The notes under the pieces were generated by a model. It did no database searches. It was not told where the DNA came from and saw only the letters and a list, made by a program, of their open reading frames with translations. The translations under genes and the position numbers were made by a program. A DNA stretch of 64,000 nucleotides from Alligator mississippiensis (lineage: Eukaryota > Chordata > Crocodylia > Alligatoridae). Shown piece by piece: positions 33,596 to 44,615 of this stretch; the stretch's first letter is position 1, and every line of letters starts with the position of its first letter. The DNA is taken from the NCBI RefSeq assembly GCF_030867095.1, contig NC_081829.1:88414261-88478260 (forward strand), in the 5' to 3' direction.

Positions 33596-33686
33596 AATAT
33601 GGCTGCTTTGCGCTTGTGGAAATAGAGGATGTCTAGCAAGACGAGCTAGATCAGGGACTCTGGCTTTCCGCAGTCTTGGGCATGGG
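33596..33686 (+). other. Candidate internal exon (91 nt)
   Basis: A tract tcattcctctttctttttaag ends at 33595 and is a good 3' splice site, with a branch-point-like cctaaat about 28 nt upstream. A 5' splice site reading ggg then gtaagtaag starts at 33687. The 91 nt between are open in one frame (second base onward), giving IWLLCACGNRGCLARRA followed by RSGTLAFRSLGHG, and stopped in the other two. I do not recognise the peptide. It could be an exon of a noncoding RNA or of a gene whose other exons lie outside the window, or a chance pairing of splice-like sites. Confidence 0.3.
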
Positions 33687-34829
33687 GTAAGTAAGTGATC
33701 ATACAGAGCTATGTACTTTCACTCCAACACTTTCACTCTGTCTCTCCAAAACCTGCCCACTCTTTCTTGTAGCATATTTCAGGTCTGAATGAATGCCTCT
33801 GGCCCCCTCCTCTCTCTCAATCCTTCACGCTCTAGTTAATGTGATCACTGCAGCCTGAAACAGAGATGAGCCATAGTAGGTCTCAGAAAGGGAAGATCAT
33901 GTCACCCTCTGGTGGCTGTGGTATGCAGACATCATAAACCTGAATTGCTATTGCACAAGTGATATAACCACAGAAACAATCCAGCTTTCCTCAGAAGCAC
34001 CTGAGAAACAAAAATAAACCAACTAAACAGAAAAGCCAGATTCTACATTGTATAATATACAAGGTAAGGAAATAGATTTATCAGGATGAGAAGACTGTAT
34101 CCCAAGCAGTGAGGCAAACCCTCCAACTGTATCTAAGTATTCAAACTTTCATAAGGATTGGGACTCCATAGATTAATAAATCTGTCTTCCCTGCGCCTTC
34201 ACTCCAGTGACTCCACATCCACCTCTGTTTACAGATGCTCACACACACAGATGTAGAGGTTTTAGTATCTGCATTTAAAGATGTGCTTTTTAGGTTAGAG
34301 AAAATTGCCTGCTTTAAATGTAACAGCTAAATATTTCCCAGGAGCCCTGATCTCTGACCCTTCACCCCCCTGGGGTGCTCACTTGTTATGTTTGCTCACT
34401 CAACACACTTGAAGTGCATTTATCTCACTTGCCCATATTTCAGAGTACATGAGAGCAAAAGTTAAAAAAAAACCCCGAATAACTAGAACTTGGCAGATAT
34501 ACTTGAAGGTGATTGGAATGATCCATTTTGTGGCCCAATGGAGTTATCCCATGTTATCCTGTAACTGCAGTCCAGGCATTTGTGGACATACCATAGATTC
34601 TTCCTATTTTATTTTGCTTTCACTTTTTCTTAGAAATCTTTTATCAGGTTTTTCATTCTCCAGTATTTACACAAAGAAAATAGTTGGGTTCACCTATTTT
34701 GCCAGACTCAAAATGGGCTCTTCCCTGCCTTTTTTTTTTCTTTTTTGCACTTGTCTACTGGGTATGCTACTGTTTGGAGTGAAATGAGATTAGACTGCAA
34801 GCTTTACCAAGAAGGCATTATCTTTTCAT
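33687..34829. other. No gene recognised
   Basis: Unique sequence. The open frame at 34449-34787 (+) has a hydrophobic, Phe/Leu-rich C-terminal part that follows from a pyrimidine-rich tract; no family is recognised. Confidence 0.5.
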
Positions 34830-35800
34830 TATATGGGTATGTGTAACTTCCCATGCTTGTCCCTTGATGCCCGACAGGACTTCTTGCATGGAGCGGGTGT
34901 ACTTGTTCCCCAGTACGTAGACAGCTTGATGGTTCATGTGTCTGCGTAAGTGCTATAAGTTCTGTCCTGCCATGTCTTTGGTGTTATAGATAATAAAGAG
35001 GCTGATCTTCCATGCAGCCCTCACACAGATGCTACGGGTCCCACGTTTCAGGGCTCCACCTCCCCTACACCTCGCCTGGCACCTCCCGGATGACAACCAC
35101 AGGGGAAAAAAATGTCCAGACAATTTCCAGAAGCCTTTTTCTGGCATTGAGGGTAAAGAATACAAAACCCTCCATACCGGTGTATCTCCTCTGCTCAGGA
35201 GGTAAAAGTCCATATCAAAACACAGTCTGTATGCTGAAACTATGGAAAGGTGGCTCCTCTTCCCCTTTGCTCAGCTCTAGTACTTACAACTTTTCTGTCT
35301 TGCCTGCAGGTCATTGTGGCCCACCTGCAGACATTGTCCCTGCAGAGGACCAGTCCCTGCCTTCTGGTAAGTTACCCGGCACCTCTGAGCTGGCTTCGAT
35401 GACAGCCACTTGCTGCCATGGTTCCCACCATTCACCCCTGCAGGAGCAATCCCTCAGGTGCGTGGCTGCCACTGTACTGCTGCAGCCACTTTCAGTCTGC
35501 CTGCCCATTTGTTCTAGGCAGTTTTTAAACTCTCCTGCCATGTTCCATGCCTCTCATTGGGCCCGATGAGTCTTTATAAGCTGAGCTTGACCTGGGACCG
35601 GTGTCCCCTGGTGCACCCGATGTACTTCCGGGTCGCAATTGGGGAGCCTCAGCCATGCTATGTGTGCACCCAATCGAGCTCTGCTGCCACCGCATGGTTG
35701 TGGTCTTAAACCATTTAGGAACATAGGGCAGGAAGAGGCTTCTGGGGCTAGTCTCCACTTGAGCTCTGTATTGCCGTTGAGACTTTAAGCCTGTAGAGAA
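34830..35800. other. GC-rich unit with open frames on both strands; possible element
   Basis: GC and CpG content rises sharply. Plus-strand frame 35012-35569 has 185 codons, the longest in the window. Minus-strand frames include 35311-35541 (MAGEFKNCLEQMGRQ...) and 34953-35213. Downstream, another minus frame reads NHQAVYVLGNKYTRSMQEVL near 34855-34930. A TATAAA-like box (cttataaag, minus) sits at about 35570-35580, just before the first minus frame. This could be the remains of a mobile element transcribed from the minus strand, or part of a gene. None of the peptides is recognised, so no function is given. Confidence 0.35.
35310..35366 (+). other. Candidate small exon (57 nt)
   Basis: The acceptor cttttctgtcttgcctgcag ends at 35309 and the donor gtaagttac starts at 35367. 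The 57 nt between are open in all three plus frames; the one continuous with the longest open frame reads HCGPPADIVPAEDQSLPS. Splice-site quality is good but the peptide is not recognised and no partner exon was found. Confidence 0.25.
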
Positions 35801-35842
35801 AACTATACAGAGGACCAACACATGCGTAATATAGTACTTAGT

Positions 35843-36121
35843 GAGAACATCTACACATGCCCCTACGGTGCCGTTGTTACTATGCCATCATTTAATACTT
35901 CCTTTAGGGTAAAGGATAGGGTAAAGGGTAGTACTAAATGACACGCAGTAACAGCCGTTACCGCACTGTGCTGGCACGTGGTTATTTTTAGCCACTACAT
36001 TGCTGTAGCGACATGCTATAGTAAAGGGAGCACATTGTTACAGCAACATAGCTGTGGCATCACAGTTTTTGCTCACTGACACTATGTTGCCATAGCAGTA
36101 GTGTCTCCTGTAGATGCACCC
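35843..36121. mobile_element. TIR element with tctaca-type ends
   Basis: The left end reads gagaacatctacacatgccc and the right end on the other strand actgggtgcatctacagg, with further matching of the gttactatgcc/gctatggcaac type just inside. Internal ttaatact and agtactaaatg words are inverted. There is no coding frame. It belongs with the other tctaca-ended elements. Confidence 0.65.
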
Positions 36122-36284
36122 AGTGGCTCTTTGAGACTACAAGGGATACGCAAACCTTGTGTTGATGCATTGCAATGAGTTGAATTTTATCCTTTGTGAG
36201 CTACGCTTCACTACATATTTCATAGTCTTGATACACATCTAGCCACCATTCCCACAGAAGTAACAGACACCACATCTTTAATGT

Positions 36285-36445
36285 AGTTATCCCCCTGACA
36301 ACCCTGAGAGGTGGAGAAGCGCTATTATCCTCCTTGTGTACATGAAGAGCTGAAGCATAGAAAGACTAAGAGCCAGCTATCAAAGAGACGCAAGCAGTGA
36401 GTGTTGCTATGTCTAAGTCATGGGAGCAGAACCCAGAACCATGAG
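36285..36445 (-). mobile_element. MIR-type SINE relic
   Basis: On the plus strand the words ccctgagaggtggagaagcg, ctattatcctccttg, gaagagctgaagcatagaaa and gagcagaacccag follow a MIR read in reverse. The copy is decayed but uninterrupted. Confidence 0.65.
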
Positions 36446-36473
36446 TGAAAATTCGGTTCTGGTAGTTGAGACT

Positions 36474-36613
36474 GGGATTTTCAAAAGAGCGTTAAAGGGT
36501 TAAGAATCCATGATTGGGCTTTTCAGAGGCACTTAAATGATTTAGGAGCACAATTACAAATTTCATTAAAATTCGTGCTCCTTACTCACTCAGATACTTT
36601 TGAAAATCCTTCC
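36474..36613. mobile_element. Short palindromic MITE
   Basis: The left end gggattttcaaaag is mirrored by cttttgaaaatcc at the right. The inside (ttaggagcacaattacaaat and attcgtgctccttactc) is also roughly symmetrical. The same gattttcaaa wording appears near 47565, probably another remnant. Confidence 0.6.
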
Positions 36614-39600
36614 CCCAAACCTAATTAAATTTTCAGTGGTGTTTGGACACTTAACTCCCATAGGCCTTTGCAAATGCAAGCCTCAAACCCTGCTGGTGGG
36701 TTATAAAACTTATTAAAGTCTATGATAAAATAAGAAGCCCCTTGAATATGGATTACACTGTATGTTCATGGTGCGTACATATGCCACAATTCATTAAGAA
36801 AATTCTTTAGACCATATTTCTTAAGCCGCTGTCATGGTTTGAAAATTAAATGGAAGAGCTTTTTGCTCAAACTAATATAGGCCTATTTTCTGAGGTGCTG
36901 AGCACCCTTGTGCTTCCTCTGATTTCAGTGCATTTGACACCCATTATCTGACAGTGGCTAAATAGACTGTCTTCCAATTTTGCCAAAATAAAGTGCCTAA
37001 ATTAAAAATAAACCAAAAAATAAGAAGCAGCAAATTATCTCACGGTTGAGATGTTGTGTGGCTAAGTGCTGCCCAATTTTCATGCTGTGATATCAGCACC
37101 TAGATATTTATAATGGAATTACTGACAGACCCTTCCGACTAAGTGCTACTACAGCAAAACAAATAGACACATAGGTGGAAGAAATCAGTATGCAAAAAAC
37201 AAACATTAATAACAAATTTGGTACACAGGACAATACAGAAATGACAACATATTTTTCACTTCCTGCACAAAGGCACGCATTCATCTGTAAATGATTACAT
37301 TTCTATCTGCGACAGAATGGTAGTGCAGGGCATACAAATCTCACCTTCAAAAGATATTCTTTCCTTCTACAAAAAAAATGGCAAGCACCAGAAACTTCAA
37401 TCAACGTCTTATATTTGAAAACTATGACACTGTCAAACTGGTGTCATTAAAGCTAACTAACCATATTAAACGAATATTAAAATATAGGTTTCTTTGCATA
37501 ACATAATGAGTAAAACTGCTTTTAAGTTTTTCCCTATGCTTTGAGGTGTAGGTGGCATTTTCATTCCAAAACTTTGAAGTCAGAACAAAATGTACAGGTA
37601 GAGGGTACTAGATCAAATAATAATCAACTTCAAAAAGCATTTTGGCTGTTAGATGTCCCAGGGCTAATTTCCTCTAGACATTTTAAATGTAAATGTCTAA
37701 ACTCATTTAAAAATTGTAAATTGGTCTAGGTTCAATCAAAAACCATCCTGACACAGAACAGGGAGACTGGGCTAATTGTCATTTGTTTGTCAAATGAATT
37801 CCATTTGGAAAGCAATGAAACCTCCAAGCTAATTCTTTTAAGGTGAGCTGGTAGTTGTATTATCAGTTAAATGCAGTAAAATGGATAATCACATGATGAT
37901 AATGAAAACTGAACCTATGTTAGCACTCAGGCTTAGTCTGCCACAGGGCATATAGTGATGGAACTTAAGTACTGTAATGTTCCATTGGGCACAATGGCAG
38001 CAAGGCTGCTCTTTAGCCTTACAGACACTTTCTTTGCATTTTAAAAAACTTTATCAAAGCACCGTGGCAATGTAGAAAATGTCAAAGTGAAATGCACTGT
38101 AGGCAAATTGAGATTTCATTAAGTTTAAATTTATTGCTTTTGACTGATGTATTACCATGCTTGTTAAGAACCAGTAATTTGGAATATCTGCCTGCTTGGT
38201 AAAATAGCTTTGTCTCCTTGCGTAATACTTTATACAGACTTTGAAAAACCACAGTAATTCAAAGAAAGTGTGGGCTATTTTATTTTTTTCTAAAGAACAA
38301 TTTCAAATATTTTAAGGTCCCTGACCTAGTGAACTGATAGATTTATGTGCCAGTCCCAAGTGTTCTGTTGGTTTGCTTGGTGGTTAATTACAACACTAAT
38401 ATGTTATTTTTATGACTTTTGTATCACGTTTCTTTCATTGACAACAGAAGCTTGGGAAAGACTTAACGATTCTACTTGCTCTGCTGCTTCTCAGAGTATT
38501 TCTAGTGGAAGTTCCTAGAAGTAGTGATGAGAGAGATAAGGAACCTGACAAACTGGCATAAAAACTCATGAAAATACATACATACAGCATACCTGCAGAT
38601 ATATATTGCAATATAAACCATATACCCATTCTATGTTGTGTATTGTACAATATGTATGTGTGTGTATCTACCTGTTTGTCTGTCTGTCTGTATGTGTGTA
38701 TGCATATAGATGCACAATATATGCACATAAATATTTGCACACATGCACAGACATATTTTACCTAGCTTGCAGACTCTGGCTTTGACAAATGCAAGAGTTC
38801 TCAGCTGAAATGTTGACATAATATCTCATAATGTGTTCTGCTGCTTTTCTCACCTCTGAGAAAGAGCTAATCATACAATACAGAACTGCTGCCATTCCTA
38901 TTGAATTGAAGAGGAAGGTTAGGCCTCCAAGAATGGATTGCTTCCTTTTGGACAGAGCGATGGGTTGTCACAGATGTTGGATACTATATCTTAGTGTCAT
39001 TTATTTACAGCAGTATTTTATGATGCAAGTGACAAAGTTATGAAACCTAGGAATGTATTACCACATTGCCTGGTATTCAAGTCAGACAGTCACCAGGAAT
39101 AGATGGTAGACATACATATCCTAGGATTCAATTGAGTTAATTGAGAAGTGAAGTGGAAACAATAAGAGTCTTTGGACAAATCGCAGACATTTGAGCTCAT
39201 GGTTTTAAACAAGACAGTTGTAGAATTCAATTTGGTGAATTTCTTTTTGCTGCTAAGGCAGCCATATCTGACTTGGTTTCAATATCCAGAAACACATAAA
39301 CTGGCTTGGTGGGGGTGAACTTGATACACAAAGGAATGAATAAATTTTCAGAGAGGTTAAAATAAATATATTTGCACAGCAGTTTAGAATTAACTGTCCA
39401 GTTATGCAGCTGACTTCTAGAAGGCACCTGAGAAAGAGAAATGAGAAAGCAGAAGAAGGGAAAGGAAAAATACAAGTGTTGGAAAGCACAAAAGCAAAAC
39501 AAGACAACTCCCCCCCATCTTACAGCATCTATGAGGTTGTTGGAGAGGGTATGATGTGGTTGCAGTGACATAAGGCATTGCTTTTTTATTGTCTATGACA

Positions 39601-39880
39601 CGAAAACATAAGGGTACTCAGCAGCATAAAAAAGCTAAAAAAAAAACAATGGGCCCAAAAAAGTTTAAGAACCACAAGAGTCAGGTGAATCTCAGGAAGG
39701 GGACTGTGTGATAACCTGTGGACCAAATCAGTCTCATAAAGAGCTTTCACCAATGACTTCTGTACTAATGAGCTGTCATCAGCAACTATTCCATAATAGT
39801 AACAGCATTATCCCCTCGCTGCAAACAGCTTTTATCTCCATATGTGTCTAAACCTCAGGCCAGGAACTGCTCCAAAACCC
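36614..39880. other. No gene recognised; TG/TA simple repeats at 38560-38760
   Basis: Mostly unique AT-rich sequence. Short open frames at 38435-38819 on both strands are products of a tgtgtg, tctgtctg and atatgcac simple-repeat region. The part near 36880-36930 (tgaggtgctgagcacccttg) resembles an old sauropsid repeat. Confidence 0.5.
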
Positions 39881-40240
39881 TAGGCTAAGTACAGACAGTC
39901 AAAAAGCCCAAGGGTGAATCAATTCAATCTTCACAGGTTAGTCCACGCTGCGTAGATTGAAACGATTAGCAAGTGAACAGACATTCACTTTTGATTCCAG
40001 AAATGCAGCCACATGCCTGCAGTGGCCCAGGCCAGAAGTTGGGGGATGCTAGAGCACACCTCCCTGCTCGGCCGGAGCAGACAGCTTGGGCCAAAGCTTG
40101 CCTGCCCACCCTGTGGGCAGGGGAGGGGCTTGCAGGGGAGGTGCAAAGCATGCTGGGGGACTGTGAGTTAACTTGAATCTGGAGGGGATCTGGGGCAGAA
40201 TTTCAATAAATTGATTTAATCTAAATCAGTTAAGTCTGAT
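39881..40240. mobile_element. TIR-family element, left end and GC core
   Basis: The left end taggctaagtacagacagt matches the left end of the element at 54529 (taggctaggtacagacatt) at 17 of 19 positions. A GC-rich core follows (39990-40160), then an A/T-rich flank. No matching right end was found, so the copy may be 3'-deleted or end near 40240. Confidence 0.5.
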
Positions 40241-40757
40241 ACTCCATCCATCCAGGTTAATCTTAAACTGGTTTCAGCCATTTTGAAAGCTTTTTATGAG
40301 CACTGAACTTTGGCTGTGTTACAGATTTGAATTGTTTTTTGATCACTTATACCAGTTTATGTATCATTTCTGTCCCTAGCCCTATACCTTACTGAAGACA
40401 GTAAAGGCATTCTGGGTCACTCCTGATTTCAACTGATCTGGTTTGTATTCCAGTGAATGCATGTGTGGGAGGAACATAAAGAAGTGCTATGTTCTGTACA
40501 TCCTGCTTTGTCCTCACTGCCTTGTCCTCAGCAATGTCCCAAAGGCAGCTGACAGAGTATTTTCACATGAAACTTAGAATGGGTAAATATCTAAACCAGG
40601 AGTGAGTTTCATAGATTGGCCTTCAAAAACTTACATTGTGAAAGTAACTTGAGGACATGAGACTCTTTTAAGCTGAAGAGGTGAAAAAATTAATGCAAAA
40701 TACATCTCCTTCCTCAAACTCAATAAGAGCTTTTGGAAATTCTATTTTTTTAAATAG
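40241..40757. other. No recognised feature
   Basis: Unique sequence without open frames of interest. Confidence 0.5.
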
Positions 40758-41262
40758 CACCTATAACTGCGTCCCCACGAGTGGGAACATATGTTTTGCA
40801 GTACCTCGAAGGCTTTTCAGGCTCTGCAGAACGCATATGGCGTAAACAGGTTCTCTGCACTGCACATTTGCGTGGAAGCAGAATTACATACCAGAAACTC
40901 CCGATAGCAAAAAGACCCACCCAAAACCAAACCAATAAACAAAAAACATGGTAAAGACAAGTGGGGCAGCACACATGACTACAGCATTTGCCGCCCAAAA
41001 CTGGAGTCTGGCTGCCGCACTCCAGCTACAAGCCAGACTCCACATACCAATATTGCTGTCTCTGCAGCCCCAGAAGGCCCCCAGGAGCCCAGGTAAGGCT
41101 GCTGGGGCCAGCCCAGGTGCTGGCCCCAGCCTCCCATATCCCATCTGGAGCAATTTGCTGCATGCCAGGACGGACATGCAGGGGTGTTCCCCAGAGACCG
41201 CTAGCAGTGGAGCAAATATAGGAAACACACGTGCACACTCATAGGAACGTGCCCTATATGTT
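40758..41262. mobile_element. GC-cored interspersed repeat, copy 2
   Basis: The core taaggctgctggggccagcc (41094) differs by one base from copy 1 at 12625, and the segments after it correspond. The ends pair: acctataactgcgtccccac at the left and, on the other strand, a right end with cctatgagt and a ttccta word. Overlapping open frames of 70-114 codons on both strands are GC artefacts. Confidence 0.65.
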
Positions 41263-43814
41263 TTAAGCTCCAGCAGGCTCAGAGGGGTACATTTTCTAAG
41301 TGTCTCAGAGCTAGGCTTCTGTGTTGTTCACCTGCAATTACACAGTCGTCATTTTTATTTTAATTCAATTTGTGGACATTCCCACACAAACACAATTATC
41401 CCTTGAAAATAATAAAATATCCCTGTGTTCTCTCAGTAAAAGATCAAAAATGAGACAGTGAAGAATTAAAAAAACTGGCTCAGTGGCTTCATGAGTCTTC
41501 ACTCATTTATGTCAAGGGTGATCCAAAAGAATAACAGGTACATGTGCACATGCATGCACATGCAAGCACACCCTCCCATGCATACAGGCAAAGTATATTA
41601 AGTTAATTACATTAATTAAGAGGCAAATAATATATATAACTTTATTGTACCCTGTGGTACTAAGCAGGGTAGCAAACCACCAGGGCTGAGGGTTTCCAAA
41701 GTCCTAGAAGGGTGTGTACACCTAGTTCTCATTACAATGAATAGAAACAGGGCTATCACAAAAACTTAGCCCATGCCTAAAAAACTACCAGGTTCCTTTT
41801 TTGTCTTTATATATTGTACAAAGTTTGAAATAACGAAAATAAGTAAGAAAGTGGAGTGGAGCTGAAAGCTCAGGTATAACCATTTATTAGATAAAATGCC
41901 TGTTTCTGCTTTAAGATACGCATGCCTTTGAAGTCAGGGAGAGTTACACATGTCTATACTTGAGGGCAGAATTTGGCCCAGTATGATAACGCAGTGGTAT
42001 ATAATCTAAAAAGGGAGTGAAATCATCACATTTGAATGAAATTTGTGGTAACTCAAATTAGTTGGAAAAGGCTGGCCTCTCCAAATAACTCTCCATTTCA
42101 TATTGCAGTTTGGAACACTAGTAATTACAGGGAAAAAAAGCAACCATCTTTCCTCCGCACCCCCTCTTCTTATTAGGTGTTGAGCAAAACTTACGTTTTG
42201 GAGTGAGCCACTAGCTGGAGCTAAAGACCTGTAGAGCAAATTCAAAAGGGGGTGGGGAGGGGAGGGAAGAAAAAAGAAAATCACAAGGCTTTTCTCTTGA
42301 GGATAAGGGTTTAAATCCAGACTTTTTAAGGCAGGCCTGAAACTGGCTTTGGACAATCATTTTTGGATACTGACTTTGCTGTCATCTGTTAGGAGGGCAG
42401 AAAGACCAGCCTAGAAAATGAAAACATCTGCATGCTTGAGTTCATGATTAGCTGAACTAAACTGGAGGAAAGACTGCTATTTAACGGCAGAATGAATCAA
42501 AACAAACAGTGATTGAAAAGAGCTTTTAAAAAGTGCCCAAGGGAGCAGTGAAACAATAAAAGAAAGGAAAACTTGACATACCACAGAAGCAGTTAAAGGC
42601 AGAAATTAATTGTCAAGTAGTGTTTAAAATTGCAAGAGAATTACTTAGAAATACACAAAACACCTAACAAACTTACTGACCCATTTTCCTTTAATTGCTG
42701 ACAAAACCAATAAAGGTTCTTCTCTATATGCAAAGATGAGTAGTGTTACCTGTGAAGATGTTTTTAAGCTGCTGAAGAATAGACCTCTTTTTGTGGGTAA
42801 CCTTTGATATATGAATGACAAGCAGATATAATGCAACACATGACAGCCCGTCACTCCTTGTTTCCAAAGATCAAATTAAAGTAATTGGAAGATAAAATAT
42901 TTTCCATATAAACTGTGGTTCAAAGTGACAAAAAAAGAGGCAGGCTCGATGTGCCTCTCTAGTGCATGCTGAATGGTTTGTTGTTCAAATGTTTAAAATA
43001 CCTATGCACTGTTGTTTCTTAGAGTAAAATTTGATCCAAACATCTGAAAAACAGCATGCATGATGCCAAAATACATATGAAGGTGTAAAATGGTGTATAA
43101 ATGGCGTGATCATTTTTTCTGCAACTTATAGCAAAAATGGTACCTTAGCTTTTTAAAAACCAAGGCGGAGCCTCATCCTTTGTACAGTGGGCCGTCTAAA
43201 AAGCAGCTCATATTGGGACAATATAGGTGAAAAAGTAAGTTTTCAAGCTTTGAATCACACCTTTTCAAATGTGTGCACAGGATTACAGATGATATTTGAA
43301 CTGGGGTATGGGATAACTGCCTTTCATGTAACAGTGGCTAAACCCAGGATAGAATGGTCATATCCCTATCTGGATTATTTATTTCATATTTTTATGTTAC
43401 ACTGAATCTAACCCTGATTTGGTGAATGTTTCAAGCATGTGCTCAAATACTCTGCTGAATCAGAGCCTACAGGCCAGAGCTGGTTTGATTTTGGAAGTGC
43501 CTAACCAGGACTTAGGTGCAATTTATATACCTCGTTACACAGTGATTCAGTTTAGCCCTGCTCCACAAGCCACAAAGCTTAGTGGGTGTCTAAGTTCAGT
43601 AAGTCCTTCCATTTTGGACTGGAAGTTCCCTAGACATCTATGCTTGGGTTTCCCTGCAACTGGATTACTTAGGCACCTAACGCCTACCTGAGACTGCTGG
43701 CACTACAGCCTGGTAATGGGAAGGCACTGAAGGAAGGACCTTATCCATTAGGCATTTTCCAAAAAAGCCTTACATCAAAGGCACTGAATCCAGCTAAAAA
43801 TTATGGTGAAAGTG
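41263..43814. other. No gene recognised
   Basis: Mostly unique sequence. Words near 43480-43680 (gtgcctaaccaggacttagg; ttaggcacctaacgcc) resemble an old MITE-like sauropsid repeat. Open frames have no recognisable domain. Confidence 0.5.
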
Positions 43815-43925
43815 GTGCTACCCTCCTCTCACTGAAGGGATTCAGACCCTCATTTCATACCTCCCAGGAGAGGAACCTGAACCACCAGCCTGTAGAGTAG
43901 AGTGAGTAGAGGCACCAGGTCTATG
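43815..43925 (-). mobile_element. tRNA-derived SINE head (relic)
   Basis: Read on the minus strand, ctggtggttcaggttcc (43873-43889) resembles an RNA polymerase III A box and gggtctgaatccc (about 43838-43850) a B box, at tRNA-like spacing. The in-between ctctcctgggaggt is the usual anticodon-arm region of such SINEs. The family is not named. Confidence 0.45.
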
Positions 43926-44429
43926 GTATATGTAGCTCATAGTGGGTCAAACATTGCCTGTGGTAAAAATGATTCCTGTTAATTTTACTCTGGTAATTTC
44001 TGTGATTTCAGCAACTGTTCATTGTCCTTCAAATGATATGCAAAGTACGGAGGGCAATACATCGGAGCTCAATACTTAGCAAAAGTTATGCTGTATTTGC
44101 AGTACTATAAACTATGGCACAAGAGAGTCCATAGTATAAGTTTGGATGCACTTGCATTCAAAGAGAGTGCATGTGTAGATTTGGTTTTTCAGGCCAAAGA
44201 TTTACTTCCTGCGATGATCACCTATTTGCTTTCCAGGGATCAATCCTGTAATTATTCCACTGTGGGACTGACTCCACCAAGTACCATGACCAGAATCTTA
44301 TTTGTGATGAACACCGCTCCCAGGCGGTGGTGGTGATGTATCATACAGTCTATTTAAGTGATGTCGTTTTCTAAATACTAGAAAGTGGCTTTTGTTTCTT
44401 ATCTTTCAAATATCTCTAGGATTAATCCT

Positions 44430-44615
44430 ACAACAACAGCATCTAGAAATGTATTGTCTAGGGAAACTGGGGGATTGTTCTCATTAGAGGTTTTCAAAAA
44501 GGGGCTGGATGGGTGTTTAGGAATAATGAATACTTCATCTGTGCATGGGGCTTGGAGGCTAGATTTGATAACCAGTGAGGTTCCTTCCAACCCTCTGAGT
44601 CTATGATTCAATAAT
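44430..44615 (+). mobile_element. CR1 LINE, 3' fragment
   Basis: A segment with gaggttttcaaaaaggggct, then gtgaggttccttccaaccct and ctgagtctatgattc is a CR1 3' untranslated end, 5'-truncated. Confidence 0.85.

Noticed and set aside
34449-34787. Frame with a possible membrane segment
   Set aside because: The hydrophobic part is encoded by a pyrimidine-rich tract, which gives Phe and Leu by composition.
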